From positions 1 to 12,050 of the forward strand of contig CAAGGN010000206.1 in NCBI GenBank assembly GCA_900769375.1: a DNA stretch of 12,050 bases, given 5' to 3'. This stretch comes from Clostridia bacterium (GTDB lineage Bacteria; Bacillota; Clostridia; Oscillospirales; Acutalibacteraceae). The translations under genes were made by a program, and so were the position numbers. Each line of letters opens with the position of its first letter. Positions within the stretch are counted from its first letter, which is position 1. The notes under the pieces were generated by a model. The model was not told the DNA's origin, made no database searches, and worked only from the letters and a program-made list of their open reading frames with translations. Positions 1 through 7,683 of the stretch are shown one piece after another.

Positions 1-47
1 ATCGGTAAAAATATATTCAGAATAATTGGGAAAATTAAAAATAAGCG

Positions 48-416
48 ATTATCAAACCGGGAGTAATTTATTAATCAGATTAAATTCCTGTGGTGGGCTC
101 GGAGCAAGGGGGAATAAGGCCTGTACTTATAGTTCAAAACGACGTAGGCAATCGATATAGCCCTACGGTTATTGCGGCGGCAATAACAAGTCAACGGGAT
201 AAAACTGAGCTTCCCACCCATATAAAACTTGATGCCTCCTTTAGCGGTCTTGCCAAGGATTCCATAGTGCTTTTAGAACAGGTTAGAACTATTGATAAGC
301 AACGTCTTAAAGAAAAGATGGGAACTCTTGATAATCGCTCAATGAATATGGTGGATAGAGCCCTTTATGTAAGTTTAGGACTTAATGATACAAGCAATAA
401 TACGGTTATATCATAA
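48..416 (+). pseudogene. mazF: MazF/EndoA-family mRNA endoribonuclease toxin, 5' end degraded
   Basis: MazF toxins cleave mRNA at short single-stranded sites and are held in check by a MazE antitoxin. From position 90 the frame gives a near-complete MazF body (VVGSEQGGIRPVLIVQND, then AAITSQ, then LLEQVRTIDKQRL), including the conserved Arg of GGIRP and Thr of AITSQ known to be catalytic in Bacillus MazF. The family normally has ~13-15 further N-terminal residues (type KRGDIYYADLSPVVG). Reading upstream in the same frame from 48 gives KPGVIY*SD*IPVVG, which aligns residue for residue but carries TAA codons at 72-74 and 81-83. The only starts left are GTG at 90 or 93, with no ribosome binding site at a useful distance, and a product from there would lack the first beta strand. 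No mazE is visible in the 47 bases upstream. I read it as a recently inactivated gene; an error or misassembly near the window edge is the alternative. Confidence 0.75.
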
Positions 417-441
417 AAGAGGCGCCAAGGCGCCTCTTTTA
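414..441. terminator. Bidirectional intrinsic terminator between mazF and araC
   Basis: A perfect 13-bp inverted repeat has its arms at 414-426 and 429-441, GC-rich at the tip (GGCGCC/GGCGCC) and A/T at the base. Read on + it ends in TTTTA after a GC stem; read on - it does the same, so it can terminate both convergent genes. The outermost bases of the two arms are the TAA stop codons of mazF (414-416) and of the - strand araC gene (439-441). Confidence 0.85.
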
Positions 442-1197
442 TCTTTGGCTTTTATATTCGGTTGGAGAGATTCCAAACTGCTCTTTGAAATTTCTATTGA
501 AGCTTCGAAGGGAAATAAATCCGCATTCATAGGCGCATTGCAAAATGGAGAGGGAAGTGTTATCCATAAGGTAACAAGCCCGACTCAATCGGTAATGATT
601 AACATATCCGTTAAATGAAATGCCCACTATTTTTTTAAAAAAGCGGGAGAGGTAGGAATAGTTGTAGCCAGTTTCCTGGGCGAGTGAATAAAGGGAACAA
701 TTATCGGCAAAATGCTTTTCAACGAAGGAGAAGCATTTGAATATCAGATTTTCTTTATCCTGTTCGCACCGCTTATACTCTGCAGTTTTATCGAACATAC
801 CGCAGATAAGATATAAAACACCTTTTTTCTCTATATGAGGAGCCGTATCTATACTTGCAAGGGAATTTATAAGATAATTATCTATTTTAAATTTATTGTT
901 TTTTGGAATCTTATTTGCAACTTTTGATGAGTATGAATTAACCATTTGAGGCGAAAAAATACAAAGTAAATGTTCGCTGTTCTCTGATTCTAATGAGTGA
1001 ATCTGATTAGGAAAAATTAAAAGCGCTTCATTTTCTTTTAAAATATATTCGTCTTTGTTAACGGTGATTTTCATTTCACCCGATTTTATGATTATAACTT
1101 CAAAGCATTGGTGAAGATGGGGCGGAAAATTAAAATTAGTGCCGTATTCTAATTTTGCATAATCGGGAGAGCCTAAATGGTTGAACTGATAAAACAT
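439..1197 (-). CDS. AraC-family transcriptional regulator, probable xylose operon regulator
   Basis: This is a 252-residue cytoplasmic DNA-binding regulator. Residues ~20-75 form a cupin-type sensor domain (HLHQCFEV, then GEMKITVNKDEYIL, then FPNQIHSLE), with conserved His residues of the HxH and PNQIH type. Residues ~155-250 are the AraC double helix-turn-helix: first helix pair at ~168-190 (SLAQETGYNYSYLSRFFKK), second at ~214-237, and the family closing motif FGISPTEYK at ~241-249. The ATG at 1197 has a TGAGGT ribosome binding site (1205-1210 on the complement) at normal distance. It is divergent from xylB with a 97-bp shared promoter region, so control of the xylB-xylA operon, with xylose or a related pentose as effector, is likely but inferred. 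It is not the ROK-type XylR found in many Firmicutes. The stop codon lies inside the terminator arm. Confidence 0.9.
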   Translation of the reverse strand: MFYQFNHLGSPDYAKLEYGTNFNFPPHLHQCFEVIIIKSGEMKITVNKDEYILKENEALLIFPNQIHSLESENSEHLLCIFSPQMVNSYSSKVANKIPKNNKFKIDNYLINSLASIDTAPHIEKKGVLYLICGMFDKTAEYKRCEQDKENLIFKCFSFVEKHFADNCSLYSLAQETGYNYSYLSRFFKKIVGISFNGYVNHYRLSRACYLMDNTSLSILQCAYECGFISLRSFNRNFKEQFGISPTEYKSQR

Positions 1198-1230
1198 ATC
1201 AAAACCTCAAAAGTAAAATTTTGTCTATTA

Positions 1231-1259
1231 ATTATACCTATATTTGCAAGAAAAGTCAA
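1231..1259 (-). promoter_or_regulatory. Predicted sigma-A promoter of the araC gene at 439-1197
   Basis: On the complement, a -35 box TTGACT (1254-1259, 5/6 to consensus) and a perfect -10 box TATAAT (1231-1236) are separated by exactly 17 bp. Transcription would begin near 1224, leaving a leader of ~26 nt that contains the ribosome binding site. The boxes interleave with those of the divergent xylB promoter. Confidence 0.65.
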
Positions 1260-1271
1260 ATTATATATGAT
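1244..1271 (+). promoter_or_regulatory. Predicted promoter of the xylB-xylA operon
   Basis: A -35-like TTGCAA (1244-1249, 4/6) and a -10-like TATGAT (1266-1271, 5/6) stand 16 bp apart upstream of xylB. The weak -35 fits a promoter that needs an AraC-type activator. A GAGGTG ribosome binding site lies at 1283-1288, 6 nt before the ATG at 1295. Confidence 0.5.
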
Positions 1272-1294
1272 AAAGTGTTATTGAGGTGTAATAG

Positions 1295-2773
1295 ATGAAA
1301 TATTATATTGGCGTAGATTTAGGGACCTCTGCTATGAAGCTTTTGCTTACAGATAGGGAAGGGCGCATAATAGGTGAGGTGTCCAAAGAATATGAGGTTT
1401 ATTTCCCGAAGGTCGCTTGGAGTGAACAAAATCCTGAAGATTGGTGGCAGGCGTTTTTATCGGGAACAAAGGAGCTTATAAAGGGCATTGATGCCAAAGA
1501 TATTGCGGGTATAGGCGTTGCGGGGCAGATGCATGGGCTCGTGGCATTGGACCATAATGATAATGTCATTCGTCCTGCGATTCTTTGGAACGATAGTCGC
1601 ACCGAAAAAGAGGTGGAGTATCTCAATAATGAAATCGGCAAATCCAAGCTTTCGGATTTAACAGCAAATATTGCTTTTGCGGGTTTTACTGCTCCAAAGC
1701 TTTTATGGATGAGAAAAAACGAGCCTGAAAATTTCAAAAGAATTGCAAAAATAATGTTGCCGAAAGATTATCTGAACTACCGCTTAACAGGTGAGCATAC
1801 CACGGATTTTTCCGATGCCTCGGGAATGTTGCTCTTAGACGTCGAAAATAAATGTTGGTCGAAAGAAATGTTGGATATTTGCGATATTTCAATTGAGCAG
1901 CTGCCACGGTTAGCAGAAAGCTATGATGTTATAGGGAAAGTTCTGCCCGAGATTTCAAAGGAGCTGGGATTTAGTGGCGATGTGAAGGTGGTTGCCGGCG
2001 CGGGAGATAACGCAGCTGCAGCTATCGGTACCGGAACGGTTAAGGATGGGGAATGTAATATTTCTCTTGGAACATCCGGAACTGTATTTATATCCACGGA
2101 TAAATTTTCGGTGGACAATTTAAATGCTATGCATTCATTTTGTCATGCCAGTGGTAAATATCATCTTATGGCCTGCATTCTTTCGGCGGCTTCTTGTAAC
2201 AAATGGTTTTGTGAGGAAATATTGAAAACCACCGATTATCAGGAAGAGCAGTCAAAAATCACCGATGATATGTTGGGCAGTAATAGTGTCTATTTCTTGC
2301 CTTATCTTATGGGCGAACGCAGTCCTATAAATGATACTGATGCGAGAGGTATGTTTATAGGGCTACATATGAATACAAGCCGCGAGGATATGGTATTGTC
2401 GGTTTTGGAAGGTGTGTCCTTTGCCATAAGGGATAATATCGAAATAGCAAGGTCTCAAGGCATAAATATAAATACAAGCAGTATTTGCGGCGGCGGAGCC
2501 AAGTCGAAACTATGGCAAAAAATCATATGCAATATTTTGAACATTGAGCTTACAGTTCCGATTACCGAGCAAGGTCCCGGCTACGGGGGCGCGATGCTTT
2601 CTATGGTAGGTGCGGGGGAATATAGTTCGGTACGCGAATGTGCAGATAATCTTGTTAAAGTAAAAGAACGTATAATCCCTGACCCTGCAATCGTCGAAAG
2701 ATATAACGAAAAATATGAAAAATTCAAAAAGATTTATCCTTCGGTTAAAGAACTATATAAAGAACTGAAATGA
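1295..2773 (+). CDS. xylB: Xylulokinase
   Basis: This FGGY-family kinase phosphorylates D-xylulose with ATP to D-xylulose 5-phosphate, which enters the pentose phosphate or phosphoketolase pathway. The 492-residue length is normal for XylB. The N-terminal phosphate-binding loop is GVDLGTSAMK (residues 6-15). The XylB-specific GQMHG motif is at 77-81 and ILWNDSRT at 97-103, both forming the sugar site. AGAGDNAAAAIGTG (234-247) carries the expected catalytic Asp at 238. SLGTSGTVF (257-265) and the later GGGAKSKLWQK belong to the second actin-like ATPase domain. It is the first gene of a three-gene operon. Its TGA stop is embedded in the ribosome binding site of xylA (TGAGGT), so the two are probably translationally coupled. 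I see no missing key residue. Confidence 0.96.
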   Translation: MKYYIGVDLGTSAMKLLLTDREGRIIGEVSKEYEVYFPKVAWSEQNPEDWWQAFLSGTKELIKGIDAKDIAGIGVAGQMHGLVALDHNDNVIRPAILWNDSRTEKEVEYLNNEIGKSKLSDLTANIAFAGFTAPKLLWMRKNEPENFKRIAKIMLPKDYLNYRLTGEHTTDFSDASGMLLLDVENKCWSKEMLDICDISIEQLPRLAESYDVIGKVLPEISKELGFSGDVKVVAGAGDNAAAAIGTGTVKDGECNISLGTSGTVFISTDKFSVDNLNAMHSFCHASGKYHLMACILSAASCNKWFCEEILKTTDYQEEQSKITDDMLGSNSVYFLPYLMGERSPINDTDARGMFIGLHMNTSREDMVLSVLEGVSFAIRDNIEIARSQGININTSSICGGGAKSKLWQKIICNILNIELTVPITEQGPGYGGAMLSMVGAGEYSSVRECADNLVKVKERIIPDPAIVERYNEKYEKFKKIYPSVKELYKELK

Positions 2774-2782
2774 GGTAGTAAA

Positions 2783-4096
2783 ATGAGAGAAATATTTGAG
2801 GGCATACCCGAGATTAAATATGAAGGCAAGGAAAGCAAAAATCCTTTTGCTTTTAAGTTTTACGATGCAGAGCGCGTAATTTTAGGTAAGAAAATGAAGG
2901 AGCATTTACCCTTTGCTATGGCGTGGTGGCACAACCTATGTGCCGCAGGAACGGATATGTTCGGCCGCGATACAGGGGACAAATCCTTTGGCTCGGAAAA
3001 AGGTACGATGGCTCATGCAAAGGCAAAGGTTGATGCGGGCTTTGAATTTATGCAGAAGCTTGGAATTGAATATTTTTGCTTTCATGATGTCGATTTGGTT
3101 CCCGAGGCAGATGATATTAAGGAAACTAATCGTCGCCTTGATGAGATTACAGATTATATACTTGAAAAAATGCAGGGAACTGATATAAAATGTTTATGGG
3201 GAACCGCAAATATGTTCTCTAATCCACGCTTTATGAACGGTGCAGGTTCCACCAATTCGGCAGATGTTTTCTGTTTTGCGGCAGCGCAGGTTAAAAAGGC
3301 ATTGGATCTCACCGTAAAATTAGGCGGTCGCGGATATGTTTTCTGGGGCGGTAGAGAGGGTTATGAAACACTCTTAAATACCGATATGAAATTTGAGCAG
3401 GAAAATATTGCAAGACTTATGAAAATGGCAGTGGAATATGGTCGCTCTATTGGATTTAAGGGTGACTTTTATATCGAGCCAAAACCAAAGGAGCCTATGA
3501 AGCATCAGTATGATTTTGACGCCGCAACAGCCATCGGCTTTTTGAGACAATATGGTCTTGATAAAGATTTCAAAATGAATATCGAAGCAAATCATGCTAC
3601 GCTTGCAGGGCACACTTTCCAACACGAATTAAGGGTTTCGGCCATAAACGGAATGCTCGGCTCCATTGATGCAAACCAAGGAGATTTATTGCTTGGATGG
3701 GATACCGATGAATTCCCATCAAATGTTTATGAGGCAACAATGTGTATGTATGAGGTTATAAAGGCGGGCGGACTTACGGGTGGATTTAATTTCGATTCCA
3801 AAACCCGCAGACCAAGTTATACGGCAGAGGATATGTTTTATTCTTTCATTCTTGGTATGGATACCTTTGCTTTGGGTCTTATAAATGCCGCCAAACTTAT
3901 TGAAGACGGAAGAATAGATAACTTTATTAAAGAAAGATACAAAAGCTTTACGGAAGGCATTGGAAAAGATATAATTGATAATAAAATCTCACTTGAAGAA
4001 TTATCAAAGTATGCAGAAACTCTTGGAGCACCCAACCTGCCCTCAAGCGGCAGACAAGAATATTTGCAAGGAATTATTAACAGTTTGATTTTTTAA
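2783..4096 (+). CDS. xylA: D-xylose isomerase, class II
   Basis: Interconverts D-xylose and D-xylulose in the cytoplasm, as a metal-dependent TIM-barrel tetramer in this family. The 437-residue length with an N-terminal extension (MREIFEGIPEIKYEG) marks class II, as in E. coli and Thermotoga. The active-site residues are visible: paired Trp in MAWWH (residues 46-50), His101 and Asp104 in FHDVD, VFWGGREGYE (186-195), Glu232 and Lys234 in IEPKPKEP, Glu268 and His271 in IEANHATLAGH, Asp296 in GSIDANQGD, and Asp307/Asp309 in GWDTDEFP. It starts 9 nt after xylB, with GAGGT at 2772-2776. The gene order kinase then isomerase reverses the common xylA-xylB order. The enzyme looks intact and active. 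Confidence 0.97.
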   Translation: MREIFEGIPEIKYEGKESKNPFAFKFYDAERVILGKKMKEHLPFAMAWWHNLCAAGTDMFGRDTGDKSFGSEKGTMAHAKAKVDAGFEFMQKLGIEYFCFHDVDLVPEADDIKETNRRLDEITDYILEKMQGTDIKCLWGTANMFSNPRFMNGAGSTNSADVFCFAAAQVKKALDLTVKLGGRGYVFWGGREGYETLLNTDMKFEQENIARLMKMAVEYGRSIGFKGDFYIEPKPKEPMKHQYDFDAATAIGFLRQYGLDKDFKMNIEANHATLAGHTFQHELRVSAINGMLGSIDANQGDLLLGWDTDEFPSNVYEATMCMYEVIKAGGLTGGFNFDSKTRRPSYTAEDMFYSFILGMDTFALGLINAAKLIEDGRIDNFIKERYKSFTEGIGKDIIDNKISLEELSKYAETLGAPNLPSSGRQEYLQGIINSLIF

Positions 4097-4116
4097 AATA
4101 GCAAAGGGGTGTAAGT

Positions 4117-6024
4117 ATGGACTGCAAATTACCTTTTAAATTGATTTTTTCACCCGATTATTCCACCGAAACGGAAATAAAAAATTTCGTAAGCGGAGAG
4201 GTTAGGGGAATTCCGTTTTTTAAAGCCACTTATGAAAAAGCGGAGATATACATAACCTTTATAAAAGAAAAGGGTTGGCAAATAAGAGTTTTCAATGGCG
4301 GTGATAACGCTATAACGGGTTTTTGGGGAATCCGTTTTCCTTGGAAATATGGCGATGATGCCTTTACTCTTGTTCCCGGTGTGTATTATGACGGCAATGT
4401 TCAAGAGAATATAAACACTATACCCTTGATTAATTTGCCCGACTCGCCAAAGTTTAGCGCTCCGATTTCGGCCATGTCTTTCCCCGCAGTTCTTGCAAAA
4501 GACGGAACAATGGGCAAAAGCTATGAAATATCTCATAAAACGGTTGCGGGTTGGAATGGAATCGAACTTGATGGGGGGAAGGAAACGCTTACATTTTTCG
4601 CCCCCGCCAAAGAGGAGAAAAAATATACTCTTAAAGCCTTTAACGAGCCTTCTCGCCCTGCATACACTCTGAATCCTAAATGCGATATTAGTTTTACGGT
4701 CAATATTTCCGAATTCAGTTGTGAAAAAATAACCGATTTATTTGATTATTATTGGAATGATACGATTCGTTCTAAAATGCATCCCGCCTTCAACTCACCG
4801 AAAATTTCCGAAGATGAAGGCAGTGCATTGGTGAGAGATTGGGTATATGAAAGACATTGTGTCAGAAGCAGTAAAAACGAGGCTATGATTCTTAATGCTT
4901 TTACCGACTTGGAAGGAAGCTACCCGTATAAAAATGTTTCGGCGGGTTGGAACGTTCTAATCGGTTGGTGTTCGGGTACTATGACCGCTTTGCCGCTATT
5001 AAAATTCGGCGGAAGGTATAGGGATTTTGCTATAGAATATATAGATTTTCTGGCGGAAAACGGCAATTCACCCTGCGGAATAAAATATCCTGTTTATGAT
5101 GGCAATGTGTGGCTGACAAAGGGGCATTGGAACTATCAACCTTCGCTTCACGACCACTGCAGATTATATAGCGAGTATATTTACTATCTTGGCAGAGCCA
5201 TACGCTTCGAAAAAGAAAACGGATTTACCCATAAAAATTGGGAGAATGATTTTAAGCAGGGTATAGATATAATATTAAACGTTTGGAAAGAAAACGGTGC
5301 ATTTAAAACCTATTGGGATATTAGCAATGAAACCGTAAAAATATATGGCGCAGAAAACGCGGCAGGGGCATATCCCACCTTGGCAATGGGTGAAGCTATT
5401 ATCCATTTCCCCGAGAACGAAGAACTAAAATCCGCCTTTATGGATTCCTGCAAAAATCTGTATAATAAATTTATTTTTACAGGAAGATGCAACGGTGGTC
5501 CTTCTGATATAAAGGGTGCCGATGATTCGGAAAGCTGCGCCGCTCTTTGCAATGTGCTGGTACTGGCGTATCAAATTGCTAAAAATAGCGAATTTTTGGA
5601 TATGGCTTTAGATGCGGCAAAACTTTTCTCAACCTGGGTTGTAAATTATATTCCGCCCTTCCCCGAGGGCTCTCTTAATGAAGGTCTTAATGTTTGCGGC
5701 GGTGTTATAGCAAATGTTCAAAACCGTCATATCGGACCCGGCATCTGCACCAATTCCGCAAGGTTTATTTATGATTTAGGTGAAATTACGGGCGACAATA
5801 GGTGGAAGGAACTTTACTATAATATTAAAAATGCCGCCATCAATTGTATCACCTTATTTGACGGTGAATTTTGCGATACGACCCCCGATTTGCCCTTTTA
5901 TAAGGGTATGTTGACCGAGCAAATCAATATAACCGACGCTCTGCGTCCGGCAGGAACTGCTTGGCGCGTCAGCGCTTGTTGGCCTGCAACAAGCGTGTTG
6001 CTTGGTTGGTTTGATAAACCATAA
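4117..6024 (+). CDS. Unassigned protein, putative (alpha/alpha)6-barrel carbohydrate-active enzyme
   Basis: I do not recognise a named family for this 635-residue protein. It starts at the ATG after an AAAGGGGTG ribosome binding site, 20 nt behind xylA, and ends at the operon terminator, so it is co-transcribed with xylose catabolism. No signal peptide or membrane segment is seen, so it is probably cytoplasmic. Residues ~1-200 read as a beta-rich domain (alternating hydrophobic strands, many Gly/Asn turns). Residues ~205-580 read as repeated helical hairpins with aromatic and acidic loops, as in six-hairpin glycosidases and lyases: SAGWNVLIGWCSG (275-287), KGHWNYQPSLHDH (335-347), KGADDSESCAAL (466-477), PPFPEGSLNEGLNVCGG (513-529) and PAGTAWRVSACWPA (611-624). 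Acidic candidates for catalysis include Asp469, Asp470, Glu472, Glu517 and Glu522. An intracellular glycosidase, or a lyase or epimerase acting on xylose- or uronate-containing oligosaccharides, is inference from fold style and context only. Confidence 0.6.
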   Translation: MDCKLPFKLIFSPDYSTETEIKNFVSGEVRGIPFFKATYEKAEIYITFIKEKGWQIRVFNGGDNAITGFWGIRFPWKYGDDAFTLVPGVYYDGNVQENINTIPLINLPDSPKFSAPISAMSFPAVLAKDGTMGKSYEISHKTVAGWNGIELDGGKETLTFFAPAKEEKKYTLKAFNEPSRPAYTLNPKCDISFTVNISEFSCEKITDLFDYYWNDTIRSKMHPAFNSPKISEDEGSALVRDWVYERHCVRSSKNEAMILNAFTDLEGSYPYKNVSAGWNVLIGWCSGTMTALPLLKFGGRYRDFAIEYIDFLAENGNSPCGIKYPVYDGNVWLTKGHWNYQPSLHDHCRLYSEYIYYLGRAIRFEKENGFTHKNWENDFKQGIDIILNVWKENGAFKTYWDISNETVKIYGAENAAGAYPTLAMGEAIIHFPENEELKSAFMDSCKNLYNKFIFTGRCNGGPSDIKGADDSESCAALCNVLVLAYQIAKNSEFLDMALDAAKLFSTWVVNYIPPFPEGSLNEGLNVCGGVIANVQNRHIGPGICTNSARFIYDLGEITGDNRWKELYYNIKNAAINCITLFDGEFCDTTPDLPFYKGMLTEQINITDALRPAGTAWRVSACWPATSVLLGWFDKP

Positions 6025-6029
6025 AAATA

Positions 6030-6068
6030 AACGGAACGGATTTTTTAAATCCGTTCCGTTGTTTTTTT
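6030..6068. terminator. Strong intrinsic terminator after the xylose operon
   Basis: A perfect 14-bp stem (6030-6043 and 6047-6060, core ACGGAACGGAT) with a TTT loop is followed by G and seven T (6062-6068). It begins 6 nt after the stop codon of the 635-residue gene. On the complement, the A-rich stretch at 6022-6030 gives a weaker T-run, so it may also terminate the convergent uxuA-uxuB-eda-kdgK transcript, whose last gene ends at 6093. Confidence 0.92.
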
Positions 6069-6092
6069 AAATATGTGTTAAATTCTAAAATA

Positions 6093-7115
6093 TTATCTCT
6101 GAACTCGACCTGAGCCGTCGCCACCTGCAAGCTTTTCAACCTCGCTGACGGAAACTCTGTTGTAGTCACCTTCAACCGAGTGTTTAAGAGCGGAAGCCGC
6201 AACTGCAAATTCGATAGCCGACTGTGTATCCTTGCCCGAAAGCAAAGAGTAAATGAGTCCGCCGCCGAAGGAGTCGCCACCACCTACGCGGTCAACGATA
6301 TGGAGATGATAGGATTTTGAGAAGCAGTAGTTTTCGCCATCATAAAGCATACCTGCCCAGTCATTATCACTGGCAGAAATGGAGCTTCGAAGGGTGATGG
6401 CAACCTTTTCAAAACCGAATTTATCCATAAGCTGCTTAGCAACGGATTTATAACCCTCGTGGTTAAGCTTGCCGCCGTAGATATCGGTGTTTTCTGCCTC
6501 GATGCCGAATACGTCTTTTGCATCTTCTTCATTGGAAATGCAAACATCAACATACTGGCAAAGGTCGGTCATAGCGGCTCTTGCTTCATCTCTGGTCCAG
6601 AGCTTGCCTCTGTAGTTAAGGTCGCAGGAAATCTTAACGCCCTTTTTCTTAGCGGCAATGCATGCCTCGCGGCAAATCTCTACAAGGTTAGGGCCTAAAG
6701 CGGGGGTAATTCCTGTAAAGTGGAACCAGTCGGCGCCTTCAAAAATTTCGTCCCAGTTGAAGTCAGAGGGAGAAGCTTCCTGAATTGCGGAGTGAGCGCG
6801 GTCATAAATACAAACGGAACCTCTTTGAGAAGCGCCTTTTTCGAGGTAGTAGATACCAACTCTATCGCCGCCTCTGACGATTTTAGAAGTGTCAACACCA
6901 AAAGCGCGAAGGGAATCAACTGCGCCCTGACCGATAGCGTGTTTAGGAAGTTTTGTTACATAAACGCTTTCCATACCGTAGTTAGCGAGGGATACAGCAA
7001 CATTTGCTTCACCGCCGCCGAAGGTGGCTTGCATCTGGTCATTCTGGAAAAAACGATAGTATCCGTTGGGTGCGAGGCGAAGCATAAGTTCGCCGAAAGT
7101 AACTATTTTTGCCAT
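6093..7115 (-). CDS. kdgK: 2-dehydro-3-deoxygluconokinase (KDG kinase)
   Basis: A PfkB/ribokinase-family sugar kinase that phosphorylates 2-keto-3-deoxy-D-gluconate to KDPG with ATP. It has 340 residues, normal for KdgK. The N-terminal FGELMLRL (7-14) and GGGEANVAVSLA (33-44) match the first PfkB signature. DLNYRGKLW (165-173) is typical of KDG kinases. The second signature DRVGGGDSFGGG (275-286) holds the anion hole and the catalytic base Asp281. The start ATG directly abuts the TAA stop of eda (0 nt between), and its GGAGG ribosome binding site lies inside the eda 3' end, so the two are likely translationally coupled. It is the last gene of the hexuronate operon. Confidence 0.95.
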   Translation of the reverse strand: MAKIVTFGELMLRLAPNGYYRFFQNDQMQATFGGGEANVAVSLANYGMESVYVTKLPKHAIGQGAVDSLRAFGVDTSKIVRGGDRVGIYYLEKGASQRGSVCIYDRAHSAIQEASPSDFNWDEIFEGADWFHFTGITPALGPNLVEICREACIAAKKKGVKISCDLNYRGKLWTRDEARAAMTDLCQYVDVCISNEEDAKDVFGIEAENTDIYGGKLNHEGYKSVAKQLMDKFGFEKVAITLRSSISASDNDWAGMLYDGENYCFSKSYHLHIVDRVGGGDSFGGGLIYSLLSGKDTQSAIEFAVAASALKHSVEGDYNRVSVSEVEKLAGGDGSGRVQR

Positions 7116-7670
7116 TTATTTTTCCTCCATTTTCTCAAGGGCTTCTTTAACGAAGAAACTGCCGCCGATAGCTGCAATTTTATCAAAGGCCAAAAATTCA
7201 TCAATATTGCTTCGGTCAACTCCGCCCGTGGGTATAAATTTAACCTGAGGGAAGGGACCCGAAAGGGCCTTTAAAGCAGCGAGACCGCCGTAGATATTTG
7301 CGGGGAAGAACTTAACGGTGGTAATGCCAAGTTCTAATGCCTGCATAATCTCGGTGGGGGTAACGCAACCGGGGTAATAGGGAATATTTTTCTTATTGCA
7401 TATTTTAGCAACAGCTACCGAAAGACCGGGGGAAACGATAAACTGAGCGCCCGCCTTTAATGCGGCTTTGCACTGAGCGGCGTTTATAACAGTTCCGGCT
7501 CCAATGCTCATATCGGGATATTTTTTACAAGCATACGCGATTGCTTCTGCCGCGCAAGCGGTACGGAAGGTAATTTCTGCGCAGTTAATCCCTGAATTTT
7601 TAAGAGCGGTTAAAATCTTATCGGTTTCGGAAAGCTCTTTGATAACTACAACGGGTACAAATTTTTCCAT
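7116..7670 (-). CDS. eda: 2-dehydro-3-deoxy-6-phosphogluconate (KDPG) aldolase
   Basis: A class I aldolase that splits KDPG into pyruvate and glyceraldehyde 3-phosphate. The 184-residue TIM barrel is shorter than the E. coli enzyme (about 213), but the active site is complete: Glu32 and Arg36 in AEITFRT, the GAGTV loop (57-61), SPGLS (80-84), YYPGCVTPTE (98-107), the Schiff-base Lys120 in TVKFFPA, and the phosphate-binding PTGGVD (147-152). The shortening is at the N terminus, which begins right at the first barrel strand (FVPVVVIK). The GGAGG ribosome binding site (7679-7683 on the complement) sits in the 13-nt gap after uxuB, against its stop codon. A KHG/KDPG bifunctional aldolase activity cannot be excluded. 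Confidence 0.95.
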   Translation of the reverse strand: MEKFVPVVVIKELSETDKILTALKNSGINCAEITFRTACAAEAIAYACKKYPDMSIGAGTVINAAQCKAALKAGAQFIVSPGLSVAVAKICNKKNIPYYPGCVTPTEIMQALELGITTVKFFPANIYGGLAALKALSGPFPQVKFIPTGGVDRSNIDEFLAFDKIAAIGGSFFVKEALEKMEEK

Positions 7671-7683
7671 TTTTTATTCCTCC

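Noticed and set aside
48..92. Stop codon reassignment to explain TAA inside mazF
   Set aside because: TAA and TGA end the other genes of the window at the expected places, so the standard bacterial code applies.
385..618. 77-codon frame on + running through the terminator into the araC gene
   Set aside because: It crosses the mazF stop and the hairpin in another frame and is antisense to the AraC DNA-binding domain.
1198..1294. Catabolite-responsive (cre) site for CcpA upstream of xylB, also sought at 9588-9705 and 11836-11985
   Set aside because: No sequence close to the cre consensus with its central CG was found by eye in any of the three promoter regions.
6720..7274. 184-codon open frame on + across kdgK and eda
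   Set aside because: It is antisense to two well-conserved genes, has no ribosome binding site and shows no family motif; it is a codon-bias shadow.
7116..7670. Truncated, inactive eda because of its 184-residue length
   Set aside because: All catalytic and phosphate-binding motifs are present and the barrel begins at its first strand; short KDPG aldolases fit this.
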